Positions 48,684-60,111 of a DNA stretch of 64,000 bases are shown in pieces (positions within the stretch are counted from its first letter, which is position 1; each line of letters starts with the position of its first letter). The DNA is from Homalodisca vitripennis. Its lineage: Eukaryota > Arthropoda > Insecta > Hemiptera > Cicadellidae. The notes below the pieces were generated by a model. That model was not told the DNA's origin, ran no database searches, and was given only the letters and a program-made list of their open reading frames with translations. Both the position numbers and the translations under genes were made by a program. Location: NCBI RefSeq assembly GCF_021130785.1, contig NC_060215.1, positions 67,212,501 through 67,276,500 of the forward strand, written 5' to 3'.

Positions 48684-50007
48684 CGAGGGGGTACCCAAAA
48701 ATAAACCGAAATTGTATTGCTGGCAGCCGGCAGCGTGTAGTACACATTCCTGCCACTAGGCGTGTGTCGCGCATCCCATTGCGAGCTCAGTGACCCCAGT
48801 TCCGTTGTCCTAGTGCATTCTGTTCGTTCGTAGTGACTGTTTTCGCTAACCCTGTTTTGTTCTTGTTTCGTTTTTTGTCATGGCAAGTTTAAGTGAACAA
48901 CGTGCAGCTGTGAAATTTTGTTTTTTACTTGGTAAAAATGCTGCAGAAACTATTTTAATGTTGAATACAGCTTACAAAGATGATGCTATGGGGAAAACTC
49001 AGGTCTACGAGTGGTTCGCTCGATTTAAAAATGGTGACATGTCGATTGAAGACAAACCTCGTTCTGGACGTCCATCAACCTCTCGAACGGACGAAAATGT
49101 TGAGAAAATTCGTGAACTCGTGCTCACCGACCGTCGACAGACAATTGAGGAACTATCAGAGAGTAGTGGGTTAACTTGGAGCTCGGTTCAGCGAACTTTA
49201 ACAGGAGATTTAGGACTGAAAAGGGTTGCTGCCAAATTTGTTCCTCGACTTCTGACTGACCATCAAAAGGCACATCGAGTTGAAACTTGCCGCCTTCTGA
49301 AAGAACATCTCGAAAATGATCCCGATTTTCTGGAAAAGGTAATTACTGGTGATGACTCATGGTGCTATGGTTATGACCCAGAAATGAAGCAACAGTCAAG
49401 CCAATGGAAGTCGCCATCTTCACCTCATCCAAAAAAATGTCGGCAAGTCAAATCAAACATCAAAACCATGTTGATTTGCTTTTTTGATGCTAAAGGCAAT
49501 GTTCATTCTGAGTTTGTTCCTCCAGGTCTGACTGTCAACCAAACATTTTATTTGGAGATTTTAAGAAGATTGCGCAACAGTGTTCGCCAGAAAAGACCCG
49601 ATTTGTGGCAGACTGGAGACTTGTTCTTCCACCACGACAACGCACCGGCACACACAGCCATCTCAGTTAGGCAGTTTTTAGCCAAAAACGGCATGGTTCC
49701 GCTGCCCCACGCACCTTACTCGCCTGACCTCGCTCCATGAGACTTTTTTTTATTTCCACACATGAAAAGAGGCTTGAAAGGTCAACGATTTGACAGCGTT
49801 GAAGAGGTTAAGAAAAAAACGAAGCTCGAGCTTGCAGCCATTTCTAAAGATGACTACAAAAAATGTTTTGATCAATGGAAATACCGTTGGGACAAGTGTA
49901 TTAGTTGTAATGGAGATTATTTTGAAGGAGATAAGGTCGTATTGTAAAAAATTTGATAATATATAATTTTTATAAAATAATTCCGGTTTTTTTTGGGTAC
50001 CCCCTCG
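48684..50007 (+). mobile_element. mariner element, complete, TA-flanked
   Basis: 1324 bp, flanked by TA at 48682-48683 and 50008-50009. Ends cgagggggtacccaaaaa then taaaccgaaatt versus, inverted, aaaaccggaatt; 28 of 30 terminal positions match. It carries a single transposase frame on the + strand with one stop. Confidence 0.96.
48880..49947 (+). pseudogene. mariner transposase with one premature stop
   Basis: Codons 1-286 are open from ATG 48880. A TGA at 49738-49740 (codon 287) interrupts, and the same frame continues to TAA at 49945-49947, 355 codons in all. Domains: paired-like HTH with YEWFARFKNGDMSIEDKPRS, RSGRPSTS, FVPRLLTDHQK (WVPHELT position), first Asp in TGDDSW (158), second in HHDNAPAH (253), third expected at 288 in YSPDLAP-stop-DFFLFP. 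The spacing is exactly DD34D. The stop sits where many mariners have Cys or Ser, so a TGT/TGC to TGA change is likely. No other lesion was seen, so the insertion looks young. Confidence 0.95.
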
Positions 50008-50009
50008 TA

Positions 50010-51476
50010 CTGTACAAAGCACTGGTAAATGGCAACAGTGATAATTGACTGCTGTTGGCAAACAGCAGGGAGGACAGACTCCAGGTCACACACACAGAAC
50101 ATTTTATTGGTCACATGACCACTGAGTGTATGTACACCTGAATAATAATCCTGCAAAATCTTAAAATAAGGCTTACATAGTCTGACAACTAGAATACTCA
50201 AGACAGCAGTCTTGATTAATGTGAATATGTGTATTGTTTTGTATGTCATGCTCTGTGATGTTAATAAACATTAAACTACCTGATTTTCAGTTTCTTTCAA
50301 GAATATTTGGACAGTAAAAAACAATAAACATTAACAATTTTTACAATGAATTATTAATATGCTTTTAAAAAATAACTAAACTTGTATTTATATATATTCA
50401 ACTCTTGTATAGGATCACAAATAGTTTTTGGGCGAGTAATCAAGGAATAAGGCACAGTATTTGTATCAAAGGATTATTATAATTTAAAACTATTTTAAAT
50501 AATATTATTTTATGCTGTGAGGTCTATGTTCCTTATATTGAGTTATAACACTAAAAGTAATTAACTATAGGACAAATTCAGTCTACACTTGAACTATAAA
50601 TATAATACAATAAATACTGTGTTAACATTTTGCATGGCAACAACGTTAATCAACTGTATATAATATAAAAATAAAAAATGTAGCCTAAGACAGCTAAATC
50701 ATGAATAAAACTTTATGACTTAATTTATGACACACATCATTGGATCATAAATGTAAATGACAATATTTATTTAGGTAACACAATACTTCATACCTGTCTA
50801 ACTAACTCATATTTATCTTTTATAGATTTATATAAATATAGTTACATTTTTAAAAACACTTAATGAAATAAATACTGGTCTACATAATGAAATTATATGA
50901 GATATACCACTTCCTGTTTAGAGGCTTATTTTATATATGCAGTTACTATTCCATTTCCAAATTTCATTACCTGAATAGCCGCCATTTTTATTTTTCATTT
51001 AGGTGTTTTTAATTTGAGAACGGATTGTTGTAATCAGTTGAAACTTGGTATATAGCTTTATAACCTAAAGGCCTAATTACAGAAAGATTTTAATTTTTTA
51101 GAAGCTTCACTTAAAAAATGGTGGCTTCTCAAAACCTTTAAGCGTAATTATATTTAAAATTCCAAATAATAAAAGTCTCAATTATTACATTTTAGTTAGA
51201 CAATTTAATTAAGAATCCAACAATACCAAGTTTAAGTAAATCGGTTGATAAATAATGGAGATAATGCACTTTTAAAAAATCAAGCCCAAAGCAATATCCA
51301 CTATGATTATGTGTCAGCACTGTTTGTGAGCCATAACAACCAGCTGCTGTAATACTCAATTGAAAAATCGAGTTCGGGTAATTGAGTTTTCACAAGTTTT
51401 AATATGATATTTTGGTTTGCCTTTGGTCCATGAATAATACTTGAAAATATTGGTAGAGAGTTCTGGGACACCCCTG
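50010..51476. repeat. intergenic, with a decayed transposon end on the right
   Basis: From about 50935 to 51476 the sequence ends in ggacacccctg|ta, an inverted-repeat-type terminus (inverted: caggggtgtcccagaactc). No transposase was recognised inside; the far end was not found. Confidence 0.4.
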
Positions 51477-51486
51477 TATACATATA

Positions 51487-52590
51487 CAGGGTGTTCCCAA
51501 AAGGGTGTCACAAACTTCTGTAGCTGACAGAACTCATCATTTCAAACAATGTCAAATAGGTTATCAATAAGTTGGGAAATGTCTCATTTATCCGCTAGCT
51601 GCCATTTTGTATTTTTATAAAAATACTATTAACTTTAAAATTAGTTAAGGTAAAGAAACCGAATTTGGCACATAGGTGTGAATATATAAGAGGCATTTTA
51701 ACAAAATAACTGGTATGGTTATAAAAAACTTACAATACACCAACTATTCTTTAATTTTTATAACAATTCCAACAGTATATTTTTGAACAAAATCCGTCAA
51801 CGCGCAAGTACAACCACTTTAAAGATATGCTTGCATAAGCCAGGAGTCACAGTTATGAGGTATCAATTGTTTAATAAGTATATCAAAATAGATCTTATCA
51901 TTTTCAAATAAAATACTAATGATCTATGAAGTTGACCTAAGACACAATTCTTATTTCCTTATTTTATAAAATAAAAATTTCAACAACCCTGCAGTTCCAA
52001 AAAATATTAAAATACTAAACTGTACCTAAAAACTGATTGAAAGTACACAAAAATAATATATTTGCTATACAATTAGTCAGTTACAAATTAAAAATACAAT
52101 TTGTGATAGATTTGAACTAATATAATCAATATGAGAGCCCTAGCCCAACTCTTTGCCAGTATAAATTCCTAAAAGATTTACTTGTTTTGCATATATATGT
52201 AGTGCTGAATTGTTATGAAAAGGTCTTAAGGCGAAAATTATATTTCAGGTTTTATCTTCATTAAGAAGCTTCTTTTAAAAAGCCTTAGTTTATGTGCTTT
52301 GTGCTAGGATTTTGAGATTGTTAAATTAGGATGAAATAAAGTTGAAATAAAGTCAACTTTAGAGAATATTATCCTTAGAGAAATATTTTTTTTTTATTAA
52401 GGTAGAAGCATTAGTAAAAGTCAAAAGGAGTAGTTGTTCTTAAAACACCCTATCCCTATGGTGCACCACATTTAACCTCAATTTCCTGAGACCAGTCAAG
52501 ATTCACTAACACTTATTACTTCAGATTGATAAGGTAAAATCTAAAAAATTGTAATTTAATGGGATACTGTGTTCTAACCTATCATCACTA
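51487..52590. repeat. second decayed transposon end, then unremarkable sequence
   Basis: Starts ta|cagggtgttcccaaaaggg, 10 bp from the facing end at 51476, so two termini lie head to head around tatacatata. No transposase recognised to the right. Confidence 0.4.
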
Positions 52591-52599
52591 TGAAAATGC

Positions 52600-53729
52600 A
52601 CAATGGATTGTTTTTCAGAATGGTAAAAAGTTCAGTATGGTATCCCTCAAGGATCAAAATTAGGACCTTTTGTATTTCTAGTCTACGTTAATGACCTTCC
52701 CTTTAATTTTTATGGCAGTCTAACTTTGTTTGCAGATGACACAACAGTGCTCACAACAGCCAACTCTTCCAGAAATTAACATTAAACTGCACTCATCAAT
52801 CCGTCAGCTCTCGAATTGGTTTAAGTACAATGGATTAAATCTCAATTTTTCTAAAACTAACACGATCAATTTTTGAACAATAAAAACCAACTAAAACATC
52901 AAATAGATCATAATAAACAATTTTAATTAATTAATTCCACAAAGTTTTTAGGAAAATTAATCCAGGATGATTTAAAGTGGAATGGATATAGTAATGATTT
53001 ATGCTCTAGACTGAATAATACTTTATTCGCTATTAGGCATATTTCAGGAGTTGTGACCTTTCCTATGACCAAGGCAGTCTATCATGGGTATTTTCAGTAG
53101 CTTTTATCTTATGGTATTACATTTTGGGGACATAGTAGTTACAGCCACAAAATATTTATTCTGCAAAAAAGAGGAGAAGGTACTATTGCCAATATTAATT
53201 TTAGACTGTCATTTCGCCCATTCTTCAAACAGTTCAAAATTTGAACATTACCTTGTCTCTATATTTTAGAATTAGCTGTATTTGTAAAAAAACAATCAAT
53301 TTATAATCTGTTTTATAAAACTCAATCTTCAACATGATTACAGTACAAGAAACAAAAGCAAATTCCAGTACCCTTCTCATCATCTCACTCTTTTAGAAAC
53401 TAGACCATTTATAAAGGAACTAAATTATTTAACAATTTGCCTCCAAATTTGACTTTAGAAGAGGATTCCAGAATTTTTAGAAAGCAACTTAAAAAATTGC
53501 TTATTGAAGCCCTATCCTTATAAAAGTTCAGATTTTTGTTCTGATTTCATAGTATAAAACTGTATTTTATTATTTTAACAATCATTGTTATGTAATTTGT
53601 GAAAATTCTGTAATAGAATAAATTTTGTATTAGATACTAAAAATGATGTGTTATATGTTTAGAGTTGCATTGTAACATTCTATTGTAAACCTACGTAACA
53701 AATAAATAAATAATAATAATAATAATTAT
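52600..53729 (+). pseudogene. LINE fragment, RT to 3' tail
   Basis: VQYGIPQGSKLGPFVFLVYV then NDLPFNFYGSLTLFADDTTV gives RT motifs B and C (FADD). FLGKLIQDDLKWN, LNNTLFAIRHISGVV, TKLFNNLPPNL and FRKQLKKLLIE follow. It ends in an aataaataaataataata 3' tail (about 53699-53729). Many stops. 5' truncated, as is typical. Confidence 0.88.
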
Positions 53730-54044
53730 AGGCTTCACTAATTCTGTCAATAAACAAATAAATGCAATAAACAAAAACTTCTCAATCAGTTGTTATGTTA
53801 CTAATTTCATGATTTTTAATACAAAGCAGTGTAAATTGTTTTTAAATCTCACACATCAATTGATGATTATACATTAACTGAAGTTGAAAATACAACATTC
53901 TGGACTATATAGATAACAAAATCACTTGATATGATCAGGTTGAGAATGTCATCAATAAAATAAATTCTAGGATCTTTGTTAATGTGATATCTGTGTAGTA
54001 TGTATGTGTTATGTAGTCTAATATTACATATCGAATTTGTGTGT

Positions 54045-54400
54045 ATAGACAAACTGCTATTAAAAATCTGGACACAATTTTAATATTAAAAAAGGCCATT
54101 AGAACAATGCTTAATTTAAACTATGATGACACCATAAAAAATTTAAAAATATTAACAGTGTATGGTCTTTATGTTTTGGAATCTATTATGTATGTCAGAC
54201 AATGGTAGAAAATTCCAGGTGCACAGTCAAAATCACTCATATGATACTAGGAACTAAAATAAGTTTAAAGTTTAATCACATCACAACCTTGATTTTTTAA
54301 AGAAGGCTTATGTTAGGATTAAGTTTTATAATCTAATTCCAGATTTTGCTAAAGATATAGATGACAACAAGAAATTTGGATGTTAAACGACTCTCTAACA
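54045..54400 (+). pseudogene. LINE C-terminal fragment
   Basis: AIKNLDTILILKKAIRTMLN then LKILTVYGLYVLESIMYVRQ is the post-RT region, parallel to LLIQKKVIRTLKG..LRILTVVALYIQEVIMF of the LINE at 10743. A different frame gives KKAYVRIKFYNLIPDFAKDI near the end. Confidence 0.8.
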
Positions 54401-54468
54401 GAGCATGCTCTTTACTTGTTTAAATAACCTTTCTTAAATAGTCTTTCTTTTTGGATGAACTTGATGAA

Positions 54469-54803
54469 TTTAAAACAACAAATATTAATTCCAAGACACA
54501 GAAAAATACAATCTATACAGTTTTTATATCACAAACATCAGCATACAAATACTTTACAATATTGAATTTTAAGATAAATTTGTTTAAGTAAGTTTTTGTC
54601 TAATAAAAAATTCTTTATTTGTATAGTCTAAGTTAAGGCTGCATGGTAGTATCTTACACTTGACCTGCTCCTTATTTAACATTAATAAACTTATTTAGAT
54701 GCAAATTCTACAATCAGATACTGAAAAATAGTATACGCTTTCATTTGAACACAGACTTTTAAACAACAAATATTAATTCCAATTAACAGAAAAATACAAC
54801 CTA
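54469..54803. repeat. 45-bp direct duplication
   Basis: 54469-54515 and 54759-54803 both contain aaacaacaaatattaattcc followed by cagaaaaatacaa; spacing 290 bp. Origin unclear. Confidence 0.6.
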
Positions 54804-55682
54804 CAATAAAAATTAAAAATGAAATATTTTGGTATTTCTAACTATTATCAAACTAATTAAAAGTTATTAACCTTACATTCATTCTTTCACACACTCTCAT
54901 GTCCCAAAGCTACCATGATCCATGGTGGTTTTCAGGCAGTACTTCACTTGACTAAACGCTCTGAATAGATTTCTTTTAGTCTTGCCACAAAATGGGGATT
55001 GGTGTCAATGGAACTAATAGCTTGGGAGAGGGAGTTTCATACCCAACAAGCTTAAACAAAATTGCAGTGTACTATCATGCAAGTACTACTAGCACCAACG
55101 GAGTAAACTGTATACAAATTTAGTGATCATGAGCTTGGACTAATCTGTGATATTTGGACAGTCTCTGAACACTCAGCTCTACTGAGTTACAAAATACAAT
55201 TAAAAATACTTTCCAGCATAGTCGGAAAAAGGCACATTTCCTACATGCCTGCCTTCATAAGATTTCGAACAATATAGATATAATTTTATTGGATTCAAAC
55301 CAAATATTATTTATATTTTAAGCTCATGATTTGTTTTGCAAGTTCCCTCCTGCCCAAAAAATATTCTCTGTTGAGATTGTGGGAAACTAAAAGTTCATCC
55401 TAACCAACTCTTTTCTAACCTATTTAGAAATGGAGCAAAATTTATATAATAAAGAGCTGTTTATATAATAATACCAGAATTCAGTCGCCTTAAAATGCAA
55501 GAAAGAGGTTGCTGAGAAAAAGCTTACAATACACATTACAGATGAGCTGACACGAGAGTGATTGTAGTAGACAGGTTTTTATGTAATTGACTTAAATACA
55601 ATGGTACAATACTTGGAACTTATAAATCATAAACAAAACAGAATTTGTAAATCTCTAAGTGTATATAGTCCATCATTGCATA
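54804..55682 (-). other. rhomboid 3' UTR and downstream flank
   Basis: Lies just 3' of the rhomboid stop (- strand). Less AT-rich than the surroundings. No separate gene recognised; the polyadenylation site cannot be fixed. Confidence 0.4.
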
Positions 55683-55883
55683 CTACATGGTAGGTCGCTG
55701 TTCAGGAAAATAGCTAGGATAGGCAATGTTCCAGACAATACCAACTGCAACTAAGGCTGCAAATACCAGGATACTGATTCTCCAGAGAGTCCTTTCCCAA
55801 GACTGGACCTCCAAGTTACGCAGGACATACAAGCCAACAAGCAATCCTGCAGCAGCCCCTGCGATGTGAGCAACATATCCTAT
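55683..55883 (-). CDS. rhomboid protease, last coding exon
   Basis: On the - strand, acceptor ctgttatag|ATAGGA, TAG stop at 55685-55683; 66 codons. It begins IGYVAHIAGAAAGLLVGLYV, where the His of (V/A)AHIAGA.AGL.VG is the catalytic His of the Ser-His dyad, followed by LRNLEVQSWERTLWR and a last membrane helix ending WNIAYPSYFPEQRPTM. Rhomboids cleave membrane proteins, classically EGF-receptor ligands, in the secretory pathway or plasma membrane. The layout resembles the rho-4/RHBDL group, but the subtype is not certain. The intron to the previous exon is 6.2 kb. Confidence 0.92.
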   Translation of the reverse strand: MGYVAHIAGAAAGLLVGLYVLRNLEVQSWERTLWRISILVFAALVAVGIVWNIAYPSYFPEQRPTM

Positions 55884-57118
55884 CTATAACAGAACACATT
55901 ATTACTGATGATTACAAATCTTCTATTCTTACGTACTAGTTTGCAAGTTTTTACTGATTTTGAGTGTCAATCATATGACAATTAGTATTTGAATACCTTG
56001 AAACTAAACAAATCTATATACATGTAAAACATATTTTGTTTACTGTACTATCCCATCTGCAAATACTCACAGAGTTTATTAACACTATAATTTAATTGCT
56101 ACTTAAGACCTTTATAATAAGCAAACAGAATTTTTCAGGGCTCTTCGTGTATAAAGCAAAAATCAACAAGGTACGTGTTATATGTAAAAATTAATATTTT
56201 TAGAACTCGGAAGAACTAAACATAGTACAAAAAATGAAGTAATATGTTTCGTCTACACACATATCCAGGAGGATACATCCTGGTTTTGTTCAGATACTGT
56301 CGGAAAACAGAATGGGTTCTTGCGTTGGTAAAGTTTTTTGTCTTGTCTGAGGAAACTTTTTACACCATGGACAAACAGCATTGACTTCAACTTCCTGATC
56401 TAAAATCAGAGGCAATGACCTCCTCATGACTTCTAGCATCCGTCACTTGACCCATCAAAAATAATTTTAGAACAGATATATCTGAATATAGCAACATTAC
56501 AATAATATGTTACAACTTATTGGATTTGTGATTCAAGTGCAGATGATACCAATGGGTAGATCCAGTCGCGGGATGATTGATGAGTTAGTGAAGAGCTGCA
56601 GTGACTACCTACAATTACTCTGGCTCACTGCTCACTCTCACTCACACTTCAGCATCTACATAGATTTATAGTAGAAGTTAACAGGATCAGTCTTAGAATA
56701 GAAACCCATTCTTAAAATTAGTGAAAGTGCTGAATATCCTCAGCAAGAAGAGACTCCATTCTCAGTTAATCTGCACACGAAATCCAGCTTACATGGAACT
56801 TCTTACCAATATGACAAACCACTATGAGAACACACATATTGAGCTGATTTATTGTTTCATTCAATTGGTTAAAATAGTTTACACATGTATTGTGAGTTTA
56901 ATACTTATTAATAATGTAGTTATGGGTCTTAAAGTATGTTGTTAACATTAACTGTTTGATTGATTGGAATTTGAAACATGTAGAGTTATGACAATTTATT
57001 ATAATGTATATAATTAATAAATTTCATAAATATACCAGCATTAATTTGTGTGACTTTCCATATAGTAGAAGCCAAGATGGCATTTTTATAGAAAGAAAAT
57101 ATAATGTCATTTTTTTAA
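55884..57118. other. rhomboid intron, no feature seen
   Basis: 3' part of the 6.2-kb intron; nothing recognised before the mariner relic. Confidence 0.5.
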
Positions 57119-57120
57119 TA

Positions 57121-57996
57121 CAAGGGCTATCCAGAAAGCAGATTATGTTTTGCCGCCAGGGACAAGACTATCCCATCCATTTTGATGGCAGGGCATTTCT
57201 CCGTTTACTGGCTATCCAGCCGTGCTAGTGAGAGGTTATTGTCGCTCCTTGTTGTTTTACAATAGCAGTTTAAAATGTGTAACGAAATTGAAGATCCCAC
57301 CAACTGTGAAGTGTGGTCGGTAATACAATTTTTGTTTCCAAGTACAATAAACTAATTGAGATTTATCACTAACTCTGTGAAGTTTATGGGAACAATGTGA
57401 TTACTCAAGGTGGAGTGTGTCGGTTGTATGTAGGTTTAAAAATGGCTGAACTAATGTGCATGATGAAAAACAAAGTGGATGGCCAAGCATTGTAACCAAT
57501 GAAATTGCCTTTAAAGTCGATAAGAAGATTAAATAAGACCGCTGATTCACAATAACAGCTCTCACTTAAGTTTTTCTCAATTTCAAGGAGTTTGTTACAC
57601 AAAATTGTTATGCAGAAGTTTGGTTACCATAAACTTTGTGGAAGATAGGTAACATAAATCCTGCGAGGTATTGTGGACCATGTAAAAGTTGAGTTCAAAA
57701 ATTTTGTTTATGCACAACAACACATGGCAAATAGGACTCGAGAAGTTCTGGATGCTTTTAATTGGGAGGTGTTTCCACATCCGCCTTACAGTCCGGACTT
57801 TGCACCCAGCAATTACCACCTGTTTCCAGGAATGAGGACTTGAGACGCAGCACTTTGATGACAATGTGGAACTGCGGAAGATGTGACTACTTGGTTGAAG
57901 TCTCAGGCAGTAGAATTTTATAATGCTAGAATTTCAAAACTAGCTCACTGGTATGATAAGTGCCTAAATTTGTATGGTGACTATGTCGAAAAATAG
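57121..57996 (+). pseudogene. mariner relic with internal deletion
   Basis: TA then caagggctatccagaaagc starts the element. MCNEIEDPTNCEV (near 57275) starts the transposase, then HTH and DEKQSGWPSIVTNEI. A jump (several hundred bases missing) leads to MANRTREVLDAFNWEVFPHP and PYSPDFAPSNYHLF, with LVHRYDKCL-like HWYDKCLNLYGDYVEK and TAG at 57994-57996. HDNA has decayed. The 3' inverted repeat was not found. Confidence 0.85.
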
Positions 57997-58079
57997 TATT
58001 TTAGTGTCACTTTCAAATGTATATAATACAATCTTTTTCTTTTAATTTAATTTTGTTTATATTTAAACGTAATATAAAG

Positions 58080-58856
58080 TGTGTGGTGGTACACCGTTAC
58101 CAGGCACCGCTCTGGTACCACGTTTCTCAGTTTTCTCAGCAAGAAGATAACCCTGGAGAGTTTTGTGCAGACTTTGTCTATGTGGCAATTCCAATTTAAC
58201 TTCGGGTCCAACCAGAAACAGAGTAATTTAACGGCCTCATCACAGTCCTCTATGACATCTCCATTTTTTAGAGTACAGAATATCAGTTGTGTTTTTTCTT
58301 CATTTAATTTTAGTTTGTTTGTGGTGAACCACCTCTTGGCATCTGCTAACAAGTCCTCGTCTTCCTGAAGCACGGAGTGTATCAGCTTTCCTCTGGACAG
58401 GAGCGTAGTGTCATCTGCAAACAGCACTGCCCTGCCTCCCAGTCTTAAATCATTCACAAGAATTAAGAAGAGCAAAGGTCCCAGGATGGAACCTTGTGGC
58501 ACTCCATGCATGACTTCTCTACTTCCTGAAGTAGCCCCACCAAGCGATACCCTCTGTTGTCTATTTTCTAGATAGCTGGAAATAGTTTTGTGAACTGTTC
58601 CTTCGATCCCATAGGAATTTAGCTTGCTAAGTAGTATCTTATGCGGCACACAATCGAATGCTCGGCTCAGATCACAGAGCGCAAGAGCCATTGATTCGCT
58701 AGCCTTGAAAGCTTCCATTATCTTTGATGCTATGGATAATAAGGCAGTGGTTGTAGAACGTCCACTTCTGAAGCCATGTTGGGTGTTGCTGAGCAGATTG
58801 TTGGACTCAATCTGGGTTATTCTTTCTGGATAACCCTCATAATAATTAGTAAGCAA
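58080..58856 (-). pseudogene. LINE reverse transcriptase fragment, 269-aa open frame
   Basis: Open - frame with LLSNTQHGFRSGRSTTTALL, CDLSRAFDCVPHKILLSKLN (catalytic Asp), HGVPQGSILGPLLFLILVND and LFADDTTLLSRGK (catalytic FADD), then KRWFTTNKLKLNEEKTQ and LVTVYHHTLY. Both ends are missing, including the 3' end, which stops about 85 bp from the mariner relic. It lies in the rhomboid intron in the gene's sense. Confidence 0.92.
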
Positions 58857-60111
58857 GATATTATACTTTTAAGATATTGGTTGCAATATTATGTAAAGCC
58901 CAAAATCAAGTAATAACATCGGGACAATATTGTTTCAGGTGTGTTAAGATTTAGTTATTGTTACAGTTAACATACTTAAGTATAGACTGCCCCATAAAGT
59001 AATACAGTAGAGCATAAAAAATCTGAACTAATCCTGACTGGGGGGAATTAGATTTTCGATTTGTTCTGACGTTCCAACATAACCTAAAAATTCCTATTTA
59101 CACTAAAAATGGTAGGATGAATAAAATTAAACACTTTATGTACTTACATATATTACTTTGATTTATTAGTATCTTTACATGAAAAAATGCACTCATTTTA
59201 TAAAAACAATTCACCTCATATGTACAAATTTGGTATGTATGTATACGTAGGAAACTAAACACAACTGTATGAAATCACTAAAGTATTTTATTGAAAAACT
59301 TGCTGATTTTGGGTTTTTTTTCTCTTAGGACAAGAAGCTTATAAATTGCACTAGTCCTATACGAACTTTAGTGCTGCTAACGGAGTGACAGGATATTCAG
59401 GATGGATTAGGTTAGGGTGTAGGGGCCACCTCCTATCGAGATCCATGAGGAAGAATTAGGGGACTAATCTTAAAGTCACTTCCCCCCGGAAGAAGGGGAG
59501 CTGATTTTGGGTTGTGTGAGTTTCGAACCTCGTTTTCTGCTGGCCAAATCCTTCATTTGCTTGAGTAGGAGGAGCTGAGCTTGACTGCATTCGGGGTGCG
59601 CTTCGTACCAAGACATCACTAATGCTAATGACATAAAGGCTTTCGAATGTGAAGGTAGGCGTCATCTGCTGTGTCTTCTTTGCTGTCACTGCTTTCTTGA
59701 TTTTCTGGCTCTTGCATTGAAAGTTACGATGATTTTCATCAGTGTCATCACTGAACTTTTTACTTTCTGGCCAAAGTTTATTCCACGCTTTCATTAAACT
59801 TTCTTTGGTTAGCAAGTCCCAGGAATCAGAATACATGTAGCACAAGTCTTAAGTTCAACTTTTTTGAAAACTGAATAACACTTTCCTCATGTTCTGCCAA
59901 AAGATGTGTACGCAGTACTTGTTTCCTGTTCATTCTTTTAAGTTTTTCAATAACACCCTTATCCACTGGCTGAATCAGCGGCGTAACTTTGGGTGGAAGA
60001 AACATCACTTCAAACCCCTCATCAATCAGATTTAAAACTTAACAGTTGGATGCGTTGGTGCATTGTCCCTGACCAGTAACATTTTTTGGTATTTATTCTT
60101 TGCGGAATTTC

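Noticed and set aside
57004..57228. 74-aa + strand frame
   Set aside because: Spans the mariner left end and its untranslated leader; not a gene.
58081..58368. + strand open frames at 58081-58368 and 58624-58833
   Set aside because: Antisense shadows of the LINE reverse transcriptase frame.
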